This document shows, piece by piece, positions 8,901-16,487 of a stretch of 64,000 bases of DNA; positions within the stretch are counted from its first letter, which is position 1, and every line of letters starts with the position of its first letter. The position numbers and the translations under genes are program-made. This DNA is from Bacillota bacterium (GTDB lineage Bacteria > Bacillota > Clostridia > Oscillospirales > Acutalibacteraceae). Location of the stretch: positions 62,001 through 126,000 of the forward strand of contig JAETSA010000004.1 of NCBI GenBank assembly GCA_021769885.1, given 5' to 3'. The notes under the pieces are model-generated. The model saw nothing but the letters and a program-made list of their open reading frames with translations. It was not told where the DNA came from and searched no databases.

Positions 8901-10613
8901 TTATGATTTCTCGTGACACTTGTGTCGGCAAGTCTGGCAATTCGGTGCGATAATGATGTCATCCACCGTTTTGCCTGCGGGAATGAGCGGTAAAACGCGG
9001 TCATCCTTGTCAATCGTGCAGTCAATCCACACGGGGCAATTGTCCTGCTGGGCCTGCTTGTAAGCCGCTTTGAACTCCGCAAGGGTGGTTGCACGGTAGC
9101 CCTTGCCGCCGAAGCCCTCAATCACCTTGACAAAATCGGTTTTGCGCTCGGGGTCGGTCTGTGAATACCGTTTGCCGTAGAAGCAGGTCTGCCACTGGCG
9201 CACCATACCGAGCACGCGGTTGTCAAAAATCACGGTGATAATCGGGAGGTTGTTGCTGACTGCCGTGCAGGCTTCGTTGAGATTCATATGGAACGAGCCG
9301 TCGCCCGTAATATGTACCACACGTTTTTCGGGGTAGGCAAACTGTGCGCCGATTGCCGCGCCGTAGCCGTAGCCCATCGTGCCCAAGCCCCCGCTTGTCA
9401 GGAAATTGCGCGCGCCTGTGTGATGGATATACTGCGCCGCCCACATCTGATGCTGACCGACGTCGGTCACGTAAACCGTTTCCTTATCCGTCCCCTCGCA
9501 GATGGCGCGCACCAATTCGTGCGGCGTAATGCGGTCGGGGTCGTCCTGTGGGATGTAATCCGCCTGCTTATAAATGTCCAGCGTGCGAATCCATTCACTG
9601 TGCTCCGCCGTTTTTACCATCGGCAAGAGCGCAGTCAAAATCGTTTTCACGTCGCCTGTCAAATATGCATCGACCATAACGTTTTTGTTGATTTCGCTTT
9701 GGTCGATGTCGATTTGCACGACCTTTGCTCTGCTTGCAAAGCGGTCGGTATTCAGAGCCACACGGTCGGAAAAACGCGTGCCGACGGCTATGAGCAAATC
9801 CGCCTCGTCAATCGCCTTATTTGTAACAAGACTGCCGTGCATACCGACAAGCCCGTAATTGAGCGGCTCGTCGTAGCCCAAAACACCTGCCGCCATTAAC
9901 GTATGGCAGGTCGGAATGCCTGTTTTTTCCACAAATGCTCGTGTAATTTCGGTGGCTTCCGAAGAAACCACGCCGCCGCCCAATTCCAGCACCGGACGTT
10001 TCGCGGCATTGATAAGCTTTGCAACCGCTTTCAGCTTGTCCGCATCCAAAACGGTGGCATCCGCAATCGGTTCGGGCTTTACCGCTTCAAACTCCGTTAC
10101 TGCGGCGGTAATATCCTTTGGAATATCCACAAGCACAGGACCTTTACGACCTGAATTTGCGATTTTAAAGGCTTCACGCAAAATCGGCGCAAGCTCGGAA
10201 ATACTCTGCACCATAAAGTTGTGCTTGGTAATCGGCATCGTGATGCCCGTGATGTAGACCTCTTGGAAGGCATCTCTGCCGATAAGGGACGTTCCGACGT
10301 TGCCCGTAATGGCGACCATCGGCACAGAATCCATATATGCCGTTGCGATACCCGTGACCAAATTGGTCGCACCGGGGCCGCTGGTGGCAATGACCACGCC
10401 CGTTTTGCCTGTTGCGCGCGCATAACCGTCCGCCGCGTGGGACGCGCCCTGCTCGTGCGCAGTCAGGACGTGGTGAATTTTATCGCGATATTTGTAAAGC
10501 GCATCATATATATTTAAAACTGCGCCGCCCGGATACCCAAACACGGTATCCACCCCGTGCTCCAAGAGCACCTCGGCGATGATATCAGAACCGTTCAGTT
10601 GCATAGCTTTCAC
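8901..10613 (-). CDS. ilvB: Acetolactate synthase large (catalytic) subunit
   Basis: TPP-dependent condensation of pyruvate (with pyruvate or 2-oxobutyrate) at the entry to valine, leucine and isoleucine synthesis. The 570-residue protein shows all three domains: the N-terminal pyrimidine-binding part with the catalytic Glu in HEQGASHAADGYARATG, the FAD/central part with GLVGMHGS, and the C-terminal pyrophosphate-binding motif GDGSFHMNLNE...NN. No small regulatory subunit (ilvN) and no other branched-chain gene is adjacent, so the partner must be elsewhere. It has its own promoter and terminator, hence is monocistronic. No T-box or leader-peptide signature was seen in the 60-base leader. Confidence 0.95.
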   Translation of the reverse strand: MKAMQLNGSDIIAEVLLEHGVDTVFGYPGGAVLNIYDALYKYRDKIHHVLTAHEQGASHAADGYARATGKTGVVIATSGPGATNLVTGIATAYMDSVPMVAITGNVGTSLIGRDAFQEVYITGITMPITKHNFMVQSISELAPILREAFKIANSGRKGPVLVDIPKDITAAVTEFEAVKPEPIADATVLDADKLKAVAKLINAAKRPVLELGGGVVSSEATEITRAFVEKTGIPTCHTLMAAGVLGYDEPLNYGLVGMHGSLVTNKAIDEADLLIAVGTRFSDRVALNTDRFASRAKVVQIDIDQSEINKNVMVDAYLTGDVKTILTALLPMVKTAEHSEWIRTLDIYKQADYIPQDDPDRITPHELVRAICEGTDKETVYVTDVGQHQMWAAQYIHHTGARNFLTSGGLGTMGYGYGAAIGAQFAYPEKRVVHITGDGSFHMNLNEACTAVSNNLPIITVIFDNRVLGMVRQWQTCFYGKRYSQTDPERKTDFVKVIEGFGGKGYRATTLAEFKAAYKQAQQDNCPVWIDCTIDKDDRVLPLIPAGKTVDDIIIAPNCQTCRHKCHEKS

Positions 10614-10676
10614 CTAAAATCCAATGATGTTCTTACCGAACGCCCAAATGCAGGCTACCCGATAATTTTGCATTCT

Positions 10677-10705
10677 ATTGTACCCCGAATCGACAAAAAT
10701 GTCAA
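10677..10705 (-). promoter_or_regulatory. Sigma-A-type promoter of ilvB
   Basis: On the minus strand: TTGACA (10700-10705), 17-base spacer, TACAAT (10677-10682), about 60 bases before the ilvB ATG. Confidence 0.88.
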
Positions 10706-10747
10706 CACTTTAACGTAGTCAAGTAATAAATTAAAAATCGGGAAAAA

Positions 10748-10810
10748 TCAGGAAAGCTTCAAAATTTCTTCTGCGATATACCGAAACACGGGAGCGCAGG
10801 TCGGTTCTCC
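10748..10810 (-). pseudogene. Remnant of the 3' end of a second PBP gene
   Basis: On the minus strand this stretch reads GEPTCAPVFRYIAEEILKLS-stop. It closely matches the last residues of the PBP at 12234-13835 (CAPVFRYIAEEILKFG-stop). Almost all base differences across the shared ~42 bases are synonymous (GCT/GCC, GTG/GTA, GCA/GCG, TTG/CTG), so the copy diverged under coding constraint before being truncated. Homology fades upstream of about 10810; the rest of the 10706-10908 gap holds only a perfect AT-rich inverted repeat at 10842-10863. The remnant and the intact 3' end flank the MerR gene as imperfect direct repeats. Confidence 0.75.
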
Positions 10811-10908
10811 TATTCTTATACTCGCCTGCGTCCACGAATAGATTGTTAAGATTTTAACAATCTGCTTATGGATGTTCAGCCACGCGGGGAAGTCCGAAGC
10901 CGTTCTCG

Positions 10909-12132
10909 CTACCACTCCAATTCCAAATAATACGGTCGAACCGTCCCATCCAAGCTTCTGCAGTAAACATAACGTACTCTGTGTTCCGCTTCATTAAAGG
11001 CGAAAACAGCATACTCATAATCCCCTGTCACCTCTTGAAACGGCGTGTCCCCCGTATACAGAATCCAACAATCGTACTGTTCCGTTTTCGTTTCAAAGTA
11101 TTCATATTCTGTTTCCAAGGGTTCGAGGTTGTATTCTTTCGTTTTGAATTTTTCAAACACAAGCCGCACTCTTTCGATTTCCTCGTAATACTCCTTTTCC
11201 TGCAAAGACCATTCGGCATAAACATCGTATGTATAGTCAAGGGTCGGCGTCCAATAGCGGTAATGATATACGGCATTCAGGTCTACGAAATCCCGTTCTC
11301 CGTTTGGCTGTGTCACAAGTGCGCGCAAATGCGGATGAAACGGAAAAAGTTCTTGAAAAACGCGTGCTTGATTTGCATGACATACCACATCCAGTTTACG
11401 GTATTTGTAAATATCCGTCGTTTCCGATTTTGTAACTAAAAACAGAGGAAGAAAAAAATTTATCGGAATACTGAGGACACAAAGCAGAACCATTATTTGT
11501 TTTAACACATCTGTCTTTTTGAGTTTTTTGAATTTCGGCATCATCAGCATAAAGACGGACGGCAGTAACGGGATAAGCATCAAAGCCAAAATGCCGTAAT
11601 TTATTTTCGGATATACATATTGTGTAAAGCTCAACACAGCAGCCGTCAAACTGATTATAATCGGCAGCCACGTCGCCAAAAAGTACATCGTGGGCTTGAG
11701 CATCTTGCGAAGCGTTTCTTTTATGCTTTTGGGTGCAAAATCGTTTTGCAACGGCTTTGCTTTACCGAACGTCTCTAATATATGCGCGATTTCAGACACC
11801 GTGTAAAGCTGTTCCGTATCCAGTGCGGTTAAAGCCGTCAGCGTCGCCTGCCCCTCCGAAACGGACTGCCTCGCCCGCGCTTGCACATTGGACACAATCT
11901 GTCGGCTGTTTGCGGGGCTGATCAGGATATCCCGTATTTCCTGAATTGTAAAATTAAATTTCCGCAGTACGGCAATATTATTCAATTCGTCCACATTTTC
12001 TTTTGTAAACTCGAAGTTTTTGCGTCCGAGATAATTTTCCGTATATGCGGGAGAAATCAAATTCTGTTCGATATAGTACCGAATCGTTCTGTCGGATAAA
12101 TTCGTCATTTCACACACAGCTTTAATTTTCAT
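10909..12132 (-). CDS. Membrane-bound MerR-type regulator with extracytoplasmic domain
   Basis: The 407-residue protein starts with a MerR-like winged helix-turn-helix (MKIKAVCEMTNLSDRTIRYYIE) followed by a dimerisation helix (residues ~75-120). Three hydrophobic segments follow at about 148-172, 178-198 and 212-233, and then a ~170-residue hydrophilic C-terminal part rich in aromatic and acidic residues. With three membrane passes the C-terminal part should lie outside the cell, suggesting a one-component signal transducer. An open frame runs 18 codons further upstream, but the ATG at 12132 has AGGAGGT at ideal distance and the correct MerR start. The ligand and targets are unknown; its own promoter carries a likely operator. 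Confidence 0.82.
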   Translation of the reverse strand: MKIKAVCEMTNLSDRTIRYYIEQNLISPAYTENYLGRKNFEFTKENVDELNNIAVLRKFNFTIQEIRDILISPANSRQIVSNVQARARQSVSEGQATLTALTALDTEQLYTVSEIAHILETFGKAKPLQNDFAPKSIKETLRKMLKPTMYFLATWLPIIISLTAAVLSFTQYVYPKINYGILALMLIPLLPSVFMLMMPKFKKLKKTDVLKQIMVLLCVLSIPINFFLPLFLVTKSETTDIYKYRKLDVVCHANQARVFQELFPFHPHLRALVTQPNGERDFVDLNAVYHYRYWTPTLDYTYDVYAEWSLQEKEYYEEIERVRLVFEKFKTKEYNLEPLETEYEYFETKTEQYDCWILYTGDTPFQEVTGDYEYAVFAFNEAEHRVRYVYCRSLDGTVRPYYLELEW

Positions 12133-12155
12133 AACTGCACCTCCTGAATACCGAA

Positions 12156-12186
12156 ATTTTATAGTTTTACGCCACGTAAAAGTCAA
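12156..12186 (-). promoter_or_regulatory. MerR-style promoter with inverted-repeat operator in the spacer
   Basis: Minus strand: -35 TTGACT (12181-12186) and -10 TAAAAT (12156-12161) with a 19-base spacer, or TATAAA with 17 bases. Within the spacer TTTTACG-N3-CGTAAAA (12165-12181) is a perfect 7+7 inverted repeat. MerR-family activators typically bind such repeats in long-spacer promoters, so autoregulation is likely. Confidence 0.75.
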
Positions 12187-12233
12187 TATTTTTCTTTAAA
12201 ATTATATCAGAAATTTTCGGATATGCAAAAATA

Positions 12234-13835
12234 TCATCCGAACTTCAGAATTTCTTCCGCGATATACCGAAATACGGGGGCGCAGTCGGCGGAGCCGCCC
12301 TCACCGTTTTCTTTTAAGACGGTTACGGCATAGCGGGGCGATTCATACGGAAAATAGCCGCAGAACCACGACTGGGTCACTTCCACGCCGTTTTCGTCGA
12401 ACCAGCCGCTTTGTGCAGTGGCGGTTTTGCCTGCCGCCGTACCGTTCGACGGTTTTGCGCGTCTGCCGCTGCCGTTTTCCACGGTATACTGTAAAAGTGC
12501 GCCGACGCGTTTGGCGGTTTCCTCGGACATCGCACGGCGCGGCGTCGGTAAAAAGGCACGCTGTACCTCTTCGCCCGAGGCGTCAATGACGGCACGCATC
12601 AGGCTCGGCGCACGGTAAATGCCGCCGTTCGCAATAGCGGCGTACACGGCGGTCATTTGCAAAGGCGACGCGAGCAGTTCCCCCTGCCCGAACGCGAAAT
12701 TCGCCAAATCCTGCGGTGAGGTCAGGCTGTAAGCGGCGGGAGAAATCCCCGCTTTTGTATAAAACCCGTCAGCAAGCTCGATTTTTGCACCCAAGCCGAG
12801 ATTTTCGGACATTGCACACACACTTTCGCGCCCTGTATGCAGTGCGAGGTCAATAAAATACGGATTGCAGGAATTGGCAGTTGCGGCGAACAGATTTTGC
12901 TTGCCGTGCCCCTCGTGCACATGGCAGTTAAACACGGTTTCACCGATTGTATATGCACCCGTGCAGGTGTAAGAAAAGCTTTCATCCGTGCCGTTCTCGA
13001 TTGCTGCGGCGGCAACGACCGCTTTAAACACCGAGCCGACGGAATACGGCGTAATTGCACGATTTACAAACGGTGCGCCGACCGCGTCCAAGCTTTTTTC
13101 GGGATGAATTTGCGAAAACTCGGGCACGCTTGCCAAGGCGAGAATCTCCGAAGTCGCCGTGTCGAGCACCACAACCGCGCCCGTTCCGATTTCGAATTTT
13201 TGCAGAGCCTCTTCGGCGATGATTTGGATAGCTTTATCGAGCGTAACCTGCACGCCCGCAGGAGAATCATAGTTTTCACTCGTGAATTGCAATTCTGCAC
13301 CGTCTAACAGTCTACCCTTTGCATCCACGCCGCATCGGGCACGCAGAATGCCGCGTGCGCCCTGCAAAGCCTCGTTATAATATTGCTCCAAGCCGCAAAC
13401 GCCGTCACCGTCGGCATTGATATACCCAATCAGATGCACGGCAAGTCCGTCCGCACTGTAGCGTGCCACGCGGCTGACGGTTTTCGCATCCGCTTCCGTG
13501 AGCGGCGCATCGGCGGCGGCAACGGCGATTTTGCCGTTTTCGACGGTTTCAAATACAGCATTCTTATTTTCCGCATTCGAAAGCACCGCACCCGCCTGGT
13601 TCAGTGCCTGCACCGTCGGTTTAACCGCGACCGCCAGCTCCCGCTCTGCATTGACAAGCGGCTGCATATTGCGGTCATAAATATAGCCGCGCGTTTCCCC
13701 CACCACCGCAGACAGTGTATTGCCCGCCTGCGCCGTAACCGCCGCATCGCTGACGCTCAAAGTAAGCATACGCATACTCAGTGTCCCCACCGCCAAAGCA
13801 AAAATAAAAAATAAAGCAATGACCCGTTTTCCCAT
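12234..13835 (-). CDS. Class B penicillin-binding protein (transpeptidase)
   Basis: Cross-links peptidoglycan outside the membrane. It has 533 residues: an N-terminal membrane anchor (residues ~5-25), a shortened pedestal domain and a C-terminal transpeptidase domain. Catalytic motifs: SxxK as SVFK (Ser268-Lys271), SxN as SCN (322-324), and the third motif KTA (470-472) in AGKTATAQSG, where many PBPs have KTG. It is smaller than a typical PBP2 or SpoVD (~600-700), lacks PASTA domains, and is related to PBP2/FtsI/SpoVD but cannot be assigned further. The gene is monocistronic; its ribosome site GAGGTG lies inside a terminator-like hairpin directly before the ATG. A truncated 3' copy lies at 10748-10810. 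Confidence 0.9.
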   Translation of the reverse strand: MGKRVIALFFIFALAVGTLSMRMLTLSVSDAAVTAQAGNTLSAVVGETRGYIYDRNMQPLVNAERELAVAVKPTVQALNQAGAVLSNAENKNAVFETVENGKIAVAAADAPLTEADAKTVSRVARYSADGLAVHLIGYINADGDGVCGLEQYYNEALQGARGILRARCGVDAKGRLLDGAELQFTSENYDSPAGVQVTLDKAIQIIAEEALQKFEIGTGAVVVLDTATSEILALASVPEFSQIHPEKSLDAVGAPFVNRAITPYSVGSVFKAVVAAAAIENGTDESFSYTCTGAYTIGETVFNCHVHEGHGKQNLFAATANSCNPYFIDLALHTGRESVCAMSENLGLGAKIELADGFYTKAGISPAAYSLTSPQDLANFAFGQGELLASPLQMTAVYAAIANGGIYRAPSLMRAVIDASGEEVQRAFLPTPRRAMSEETAKRVGALLQYTVENGSGRRAKPSNGTAAGKTATAQSGWFDENGVEVTQSWFCGYFPYESPRYAVTVLKENGEGGSADCAPVFRYIAEEILKFG

Positions 13836-13872
13836 AAAAAAACACCTCTGCTGTTAGTATGAAGCAAAGGTG
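13836..13872 (-). promoter_or_regulatory. Terminator-like hairpin that contains the PBP ribosome site
   Basis: Read on the minus strand: CACCTTTGC, 12-base loop, GCAGAGGTG (9 pairs, one G-T), then seven T and immediately ATG. The 3' arm holds the GAGGTG ribosome site, so folding would hide it and could also stop transcription. A competing upstream structure was not found. Confidence 0.6.
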
Positions 13873-13986
13873 CGTGAGTTAACCGCGAATGTATTGTTTT
13901 ATTCCTGAATCGGCCCTATGATTGGCAGTTTTTCATCGATTTTGTGCAGAATTTTGGCAGGTTGCCCTTACGGAATTACACATTTT

Positions 13987-14345
13987 TGTCATTCTGAGCG
14001 AAGCGAAGAATCTCACACAACACAATGTAGATTTGATTTGTGCGCCACCGTTGGTTTTTTGTTGCGTTAAACCCGTGCTCGGGCGGGCACGGAAGGTCTC
14101 GCCTGCCGGCTCGGTCGGCGCTTCTGCATACTTCCGTATGCAGAGGTCTCCACCGGAGACCCGCGCCCCGCCCCTACGGTTGATGCATCACCGTTGGGTT
14201 TGTGCGAAATCGCAATTTGCTCGGGCGATTCGTGAATCGCCCCTACAAGATTGTTCGTGACCGTTAGTTTGGTGCGAAATACGACCGTGCTCGGGCGAGA
14301 CCTTCCGTGCACGCCCCTACGGGTTGTGCGTTGCCGTTAAGGCAT
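13987..14345. repeat. Palindromic repeat array (array 1)
   Basis: The 541-base gap between the PBP and acyltransferase genes. From left: CATTCTGAGCGAAGCGAAGAATCTC element (13990-14014); a filled composite at about 14086-14172, whose outer CGGGCGGG...CCGCCC arms enclose a GCCTGCCGGCTCGGTCGG module that itself holds TGCATACTTCCGTATGCA; a simple CGGGCGATTCGTGAATCGCC hairpin at 14222-14246; and a degenerate member at 14292-14322. Linkers contain GCATCACCGTTGGGTTTGTG. Spacing of the last two units is 70 bases. Nothing recognisable is seen in 13873-13986. Confidence 0.85.
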
Positions 14346-14376
14346 ATGCATTTCGGCAGGCGCGTTAATTCGGGTT

Positions 14377-15243
14377 TCAAATTATAAAGCCATATCCGTT
14401 CCCTGTTTTGCCGCCTGATAAAAGATACTGTTTCGCGCGTTTTTGCAGGTCGGTATTTTCGGGAAGTGTCGCAAGTTCTTCGCGGCTCGCTTTATGTATT
14501 CCCCACAAACGGCGCAGCAGCTCGTGATTGTTTCGTTTTGTTTGCACTACGCAGTCGAACAGTGTGGAAAACTGTAAAATATTGCTGTTTTCGCGCATAA
14601 ACAGCGCATTGCGTGTATCCAAAAGCCAACTGTCGCACACAAAGCCCTTATATGTATATTGCGGAAAATATGTTGCAAAAAATACACGTGCCGCTTCTAA
14701 GGATTCACGGCAGGCGGAGTAGTCCAAACGTCCGTCTTCGGGAATATGGATATTCAGCACAGGCTGTCCGCTTTTAATCGGCACTTGCCGACGTGATTTC
14801 AGCGGGATACCCGAAACGGTATGGTTGGTTTTAAAAAACTGATATTGCAGCCGCCCGATGCGGAACAGATTCAGATACAGCGCGTGACGAATCCAGGAAA
14901 GCTCGCACAGCCCGACAACATTTTCTTCTTTTTTGCAGGTATCTGCCCAAATCGAAATATCGCGCATCGTATCATAATAGATATCTTCGGGAATGTTAAG
15001 CTTCTGATATTGGGCAAACGCACGTTCCGCTTCCGAGAGTGCGAAGCTCAAGCAAAACGCCGCGCCGTCCGCACGGTTTTCACGCAGGCGGCGGTACGGT
15101 ATCTCTAAATGCGTTAAATCCGCATAACTTTGTGCACGGCAAATCTCCTGTTTCTCAGCAGAAAGCACCCGAAACGCTGTATTTTGCGCTTCGGGTGACA
15201 AATTGATTTTTTCGCATAAATCTTTTATAAAATCCAAATCCAT
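14377..15243 (-). CDS. Acyltransferase of the NAT_N/GNAT_C type
   Basis: 288 residues. The helical N-terminal half (MDLDFIKDLCEKINLSPEAQ...) and the C-terminal half with LNIHIPEDGRLDYSACRESL and YTYKGFVCDSWLLD resemble the two-domain NAT_N plus GNAT_C acyltransferase family common in Clostridia; the substrate is unknown. An in-frame extension to 15291 exists, but the ATG at 15243 lies one base after the U32 stop, and the extension would overlap that gene. It is the last gene of an eight-gene block starting at tmk. Recognition is from overall pattern, with no decisive catalytic motif visible. Confidence 0.68.
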   Translation of the reverse strand: MDLDFIKDLCEKINLSPEAQNTAFRVLSAEKQEICRAQSYADLTHLEIPYRRLRENRADGAAFCLSFALSEAERAFAQYQKLNIPEDIYYDTMRDISIWADTCKKEENVVGLCELSWIRHALYLNLFRIGRLQYQFFKTNHTVSGIPLKSRRQVPIKSGQPVLNIHIPEDGRLDYSACRESLEAARVFFATYFPQYTYKGFVCDSWLLDTRNALFMRENSNILQFSTLFDCVVQTKRNNHELLRRLWGIHKASREELATLPENTDLQKRAKQYLLSGGKTGNGYGFII

Positions 15244-15244
15244 T

Positions 15245-16471
15245 TTATGCCTGCTTTCTGAGCAGTGCGCCCGCTTCGGGACACAACGCACTGCGGATGC
15301 GCAACTGCATCATCGGATGCGGTGCGGCTTCAATCGGTTCGCCGCCCCCGTTCAGCAGTTCTGTTACGGTAAACTGCACGGGCGCTTTGCCCCGTTCGAG
15401 CAATTCCAAGGTGTCGCCGACACAGAATTTGTTGCGTTGGCTGACGGTGAGATACTCGCCGTCGGCACTTTCGACCACACCTGCGACATCCCACGTGCGG
15501 ACATAGCCGCCTGCATAGCTGATATTGGCATCGTCCGTCGGGTCGCCGAAATAAAATCCTGTACAGTATTCGCGATAGCTGACTTTTTTCGTTTCCTCAA
15601 CAATCCACGGTTCGGGCGTATAATCGGGCGAGGGCGATTGCAAATAGCCGTCAATCGCCGCGCGGTACGCATTCGTAATAACCGCCGTATAATAGGCGGA
15701 TTTGGCTCTGCCCTCAATTTTAAAGCTGTCTATACCCGCCGCAATCAGTTCGGGAATGTGCTCAATCATACACATATCCTTGGAATTGAGGATATAGGTG
15801 CCGTTTTTGTCCTCCTCGATTGGGAAATACAGTCCGTCGCGCTTTTTCTCCATCAGGGCATATTCCCAGCGGCACGGCTGTGCACACGCGCCGCGGTTGG
15901 CGTCGCGCCCCAAAAGATAATTGGATAAAAGACACCGTCCCGAAAACGAAACACACATCGCGCCGTGCACAAAGCACTCGATTTCCAATTCCTTCGGCGT
16001 TTTGGCGCGGATTTCGGCGATATCGGTGAGAGACAGCTCCCGCGCGGTTACGATGCGCTGTGCGCCCAATTCATAAAACTGCCGTGCGGCGGCGTAATTC
16101 ACGATGCCCGCCTGTGTAGAGATGTGCACAGGGACATTTTCGGCATATTTTTTGCAATATGCCAACACACCGAAATCTGCAACGATAAAGGCATCCACGC
16201 CGCAATCCGCCGCCGCTTCCAAAAAAGCGGGCAGTGCGGCAAGCTCATCGTTTCTCGGCAGGGTGTTGCAGGTTAAATAGACCTTCGCCCCCTGTGCGTG
16301 CGCCCCGTTTACAGCAAGACGCAGTTCGTCAAAGGTGAAATTCTGCGGTGCGGCGCGCATTCCGAACGCTTCGCCGCCGAGATATACTGCGTCAGCACCG
16401 AAATACAGTGCCGCCGCCAGCCGTTCTTTATCGCCCGCAGGGCAAAGCAATTCGGGAATTCGCGTGGTCAT
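15245..16471 (-). CDS. Peptidase U32 family protein (TrhP/YegQ-like)
   Basis: 408 residues. It contains a full match to the U32 signature, ECFVHGAMCVSFSGRCLLS, and begins with IPELLCPAGDKERLAAALYFGADAVY, both typical of the family, plus Cys residues in RGACAQPCRW that bind an Fe-S cluster in studied members. Family members TrhP and RlhA modify RNA by prephenate-dependent hydroxylation (tRNA U34 or 23S rRNA); the original protease activity is doubtful. The frame is open up to 16606, but the ATG at 16471, 16 bases after mltG and preceded by GAGAGG, fits the family start. Function is inferred at family level only. Confidence 0.88.
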   Translation of the reverse strand: MTTRIPELLCPAGDKERLAAALYFGADAVYLGGEAFGMRAAPQNFTFDELRLAVNGAHAQGAKVYLTCNTLPRNDELAALPAFLEAAADCGVDAFIVADFGVLAYCKKYAENVPVHISTQAGIVNYAAARQFYELGAQRIVTARELSLTDIAEIRAKTPKELEIECFVHGAMCVSFSGRCLLSNYLLGRDANRGACAQPCRWEYALMEKKRDGLYFPIEEDKNGTYILNSKDMCMIEHIPELIAAGIDSFKIEGRAKSAYYTAVITNAYRAAIDGYLQSPSPDYTPEPWIVEETKKVSYREYCTGFYFGDPTDDANISYAGGYVRTWDVAGVVESADGEYLTVSQRNKFCVGDTLELLERGKAPVQFTVTELLNGGGEPIEAAPHPMMQLRIRSALCPEAGALLRKQA

Positions 16472-16487
16472 ACAGATTTTGCCTCTC

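Noticed and set aside
10614-10900. T-box or leader attenuator for ilvB
   Set aside because: The leader from the promoter to the ATG is only ~60 bases, has no T-box sequence and no run of branched-chain codons.
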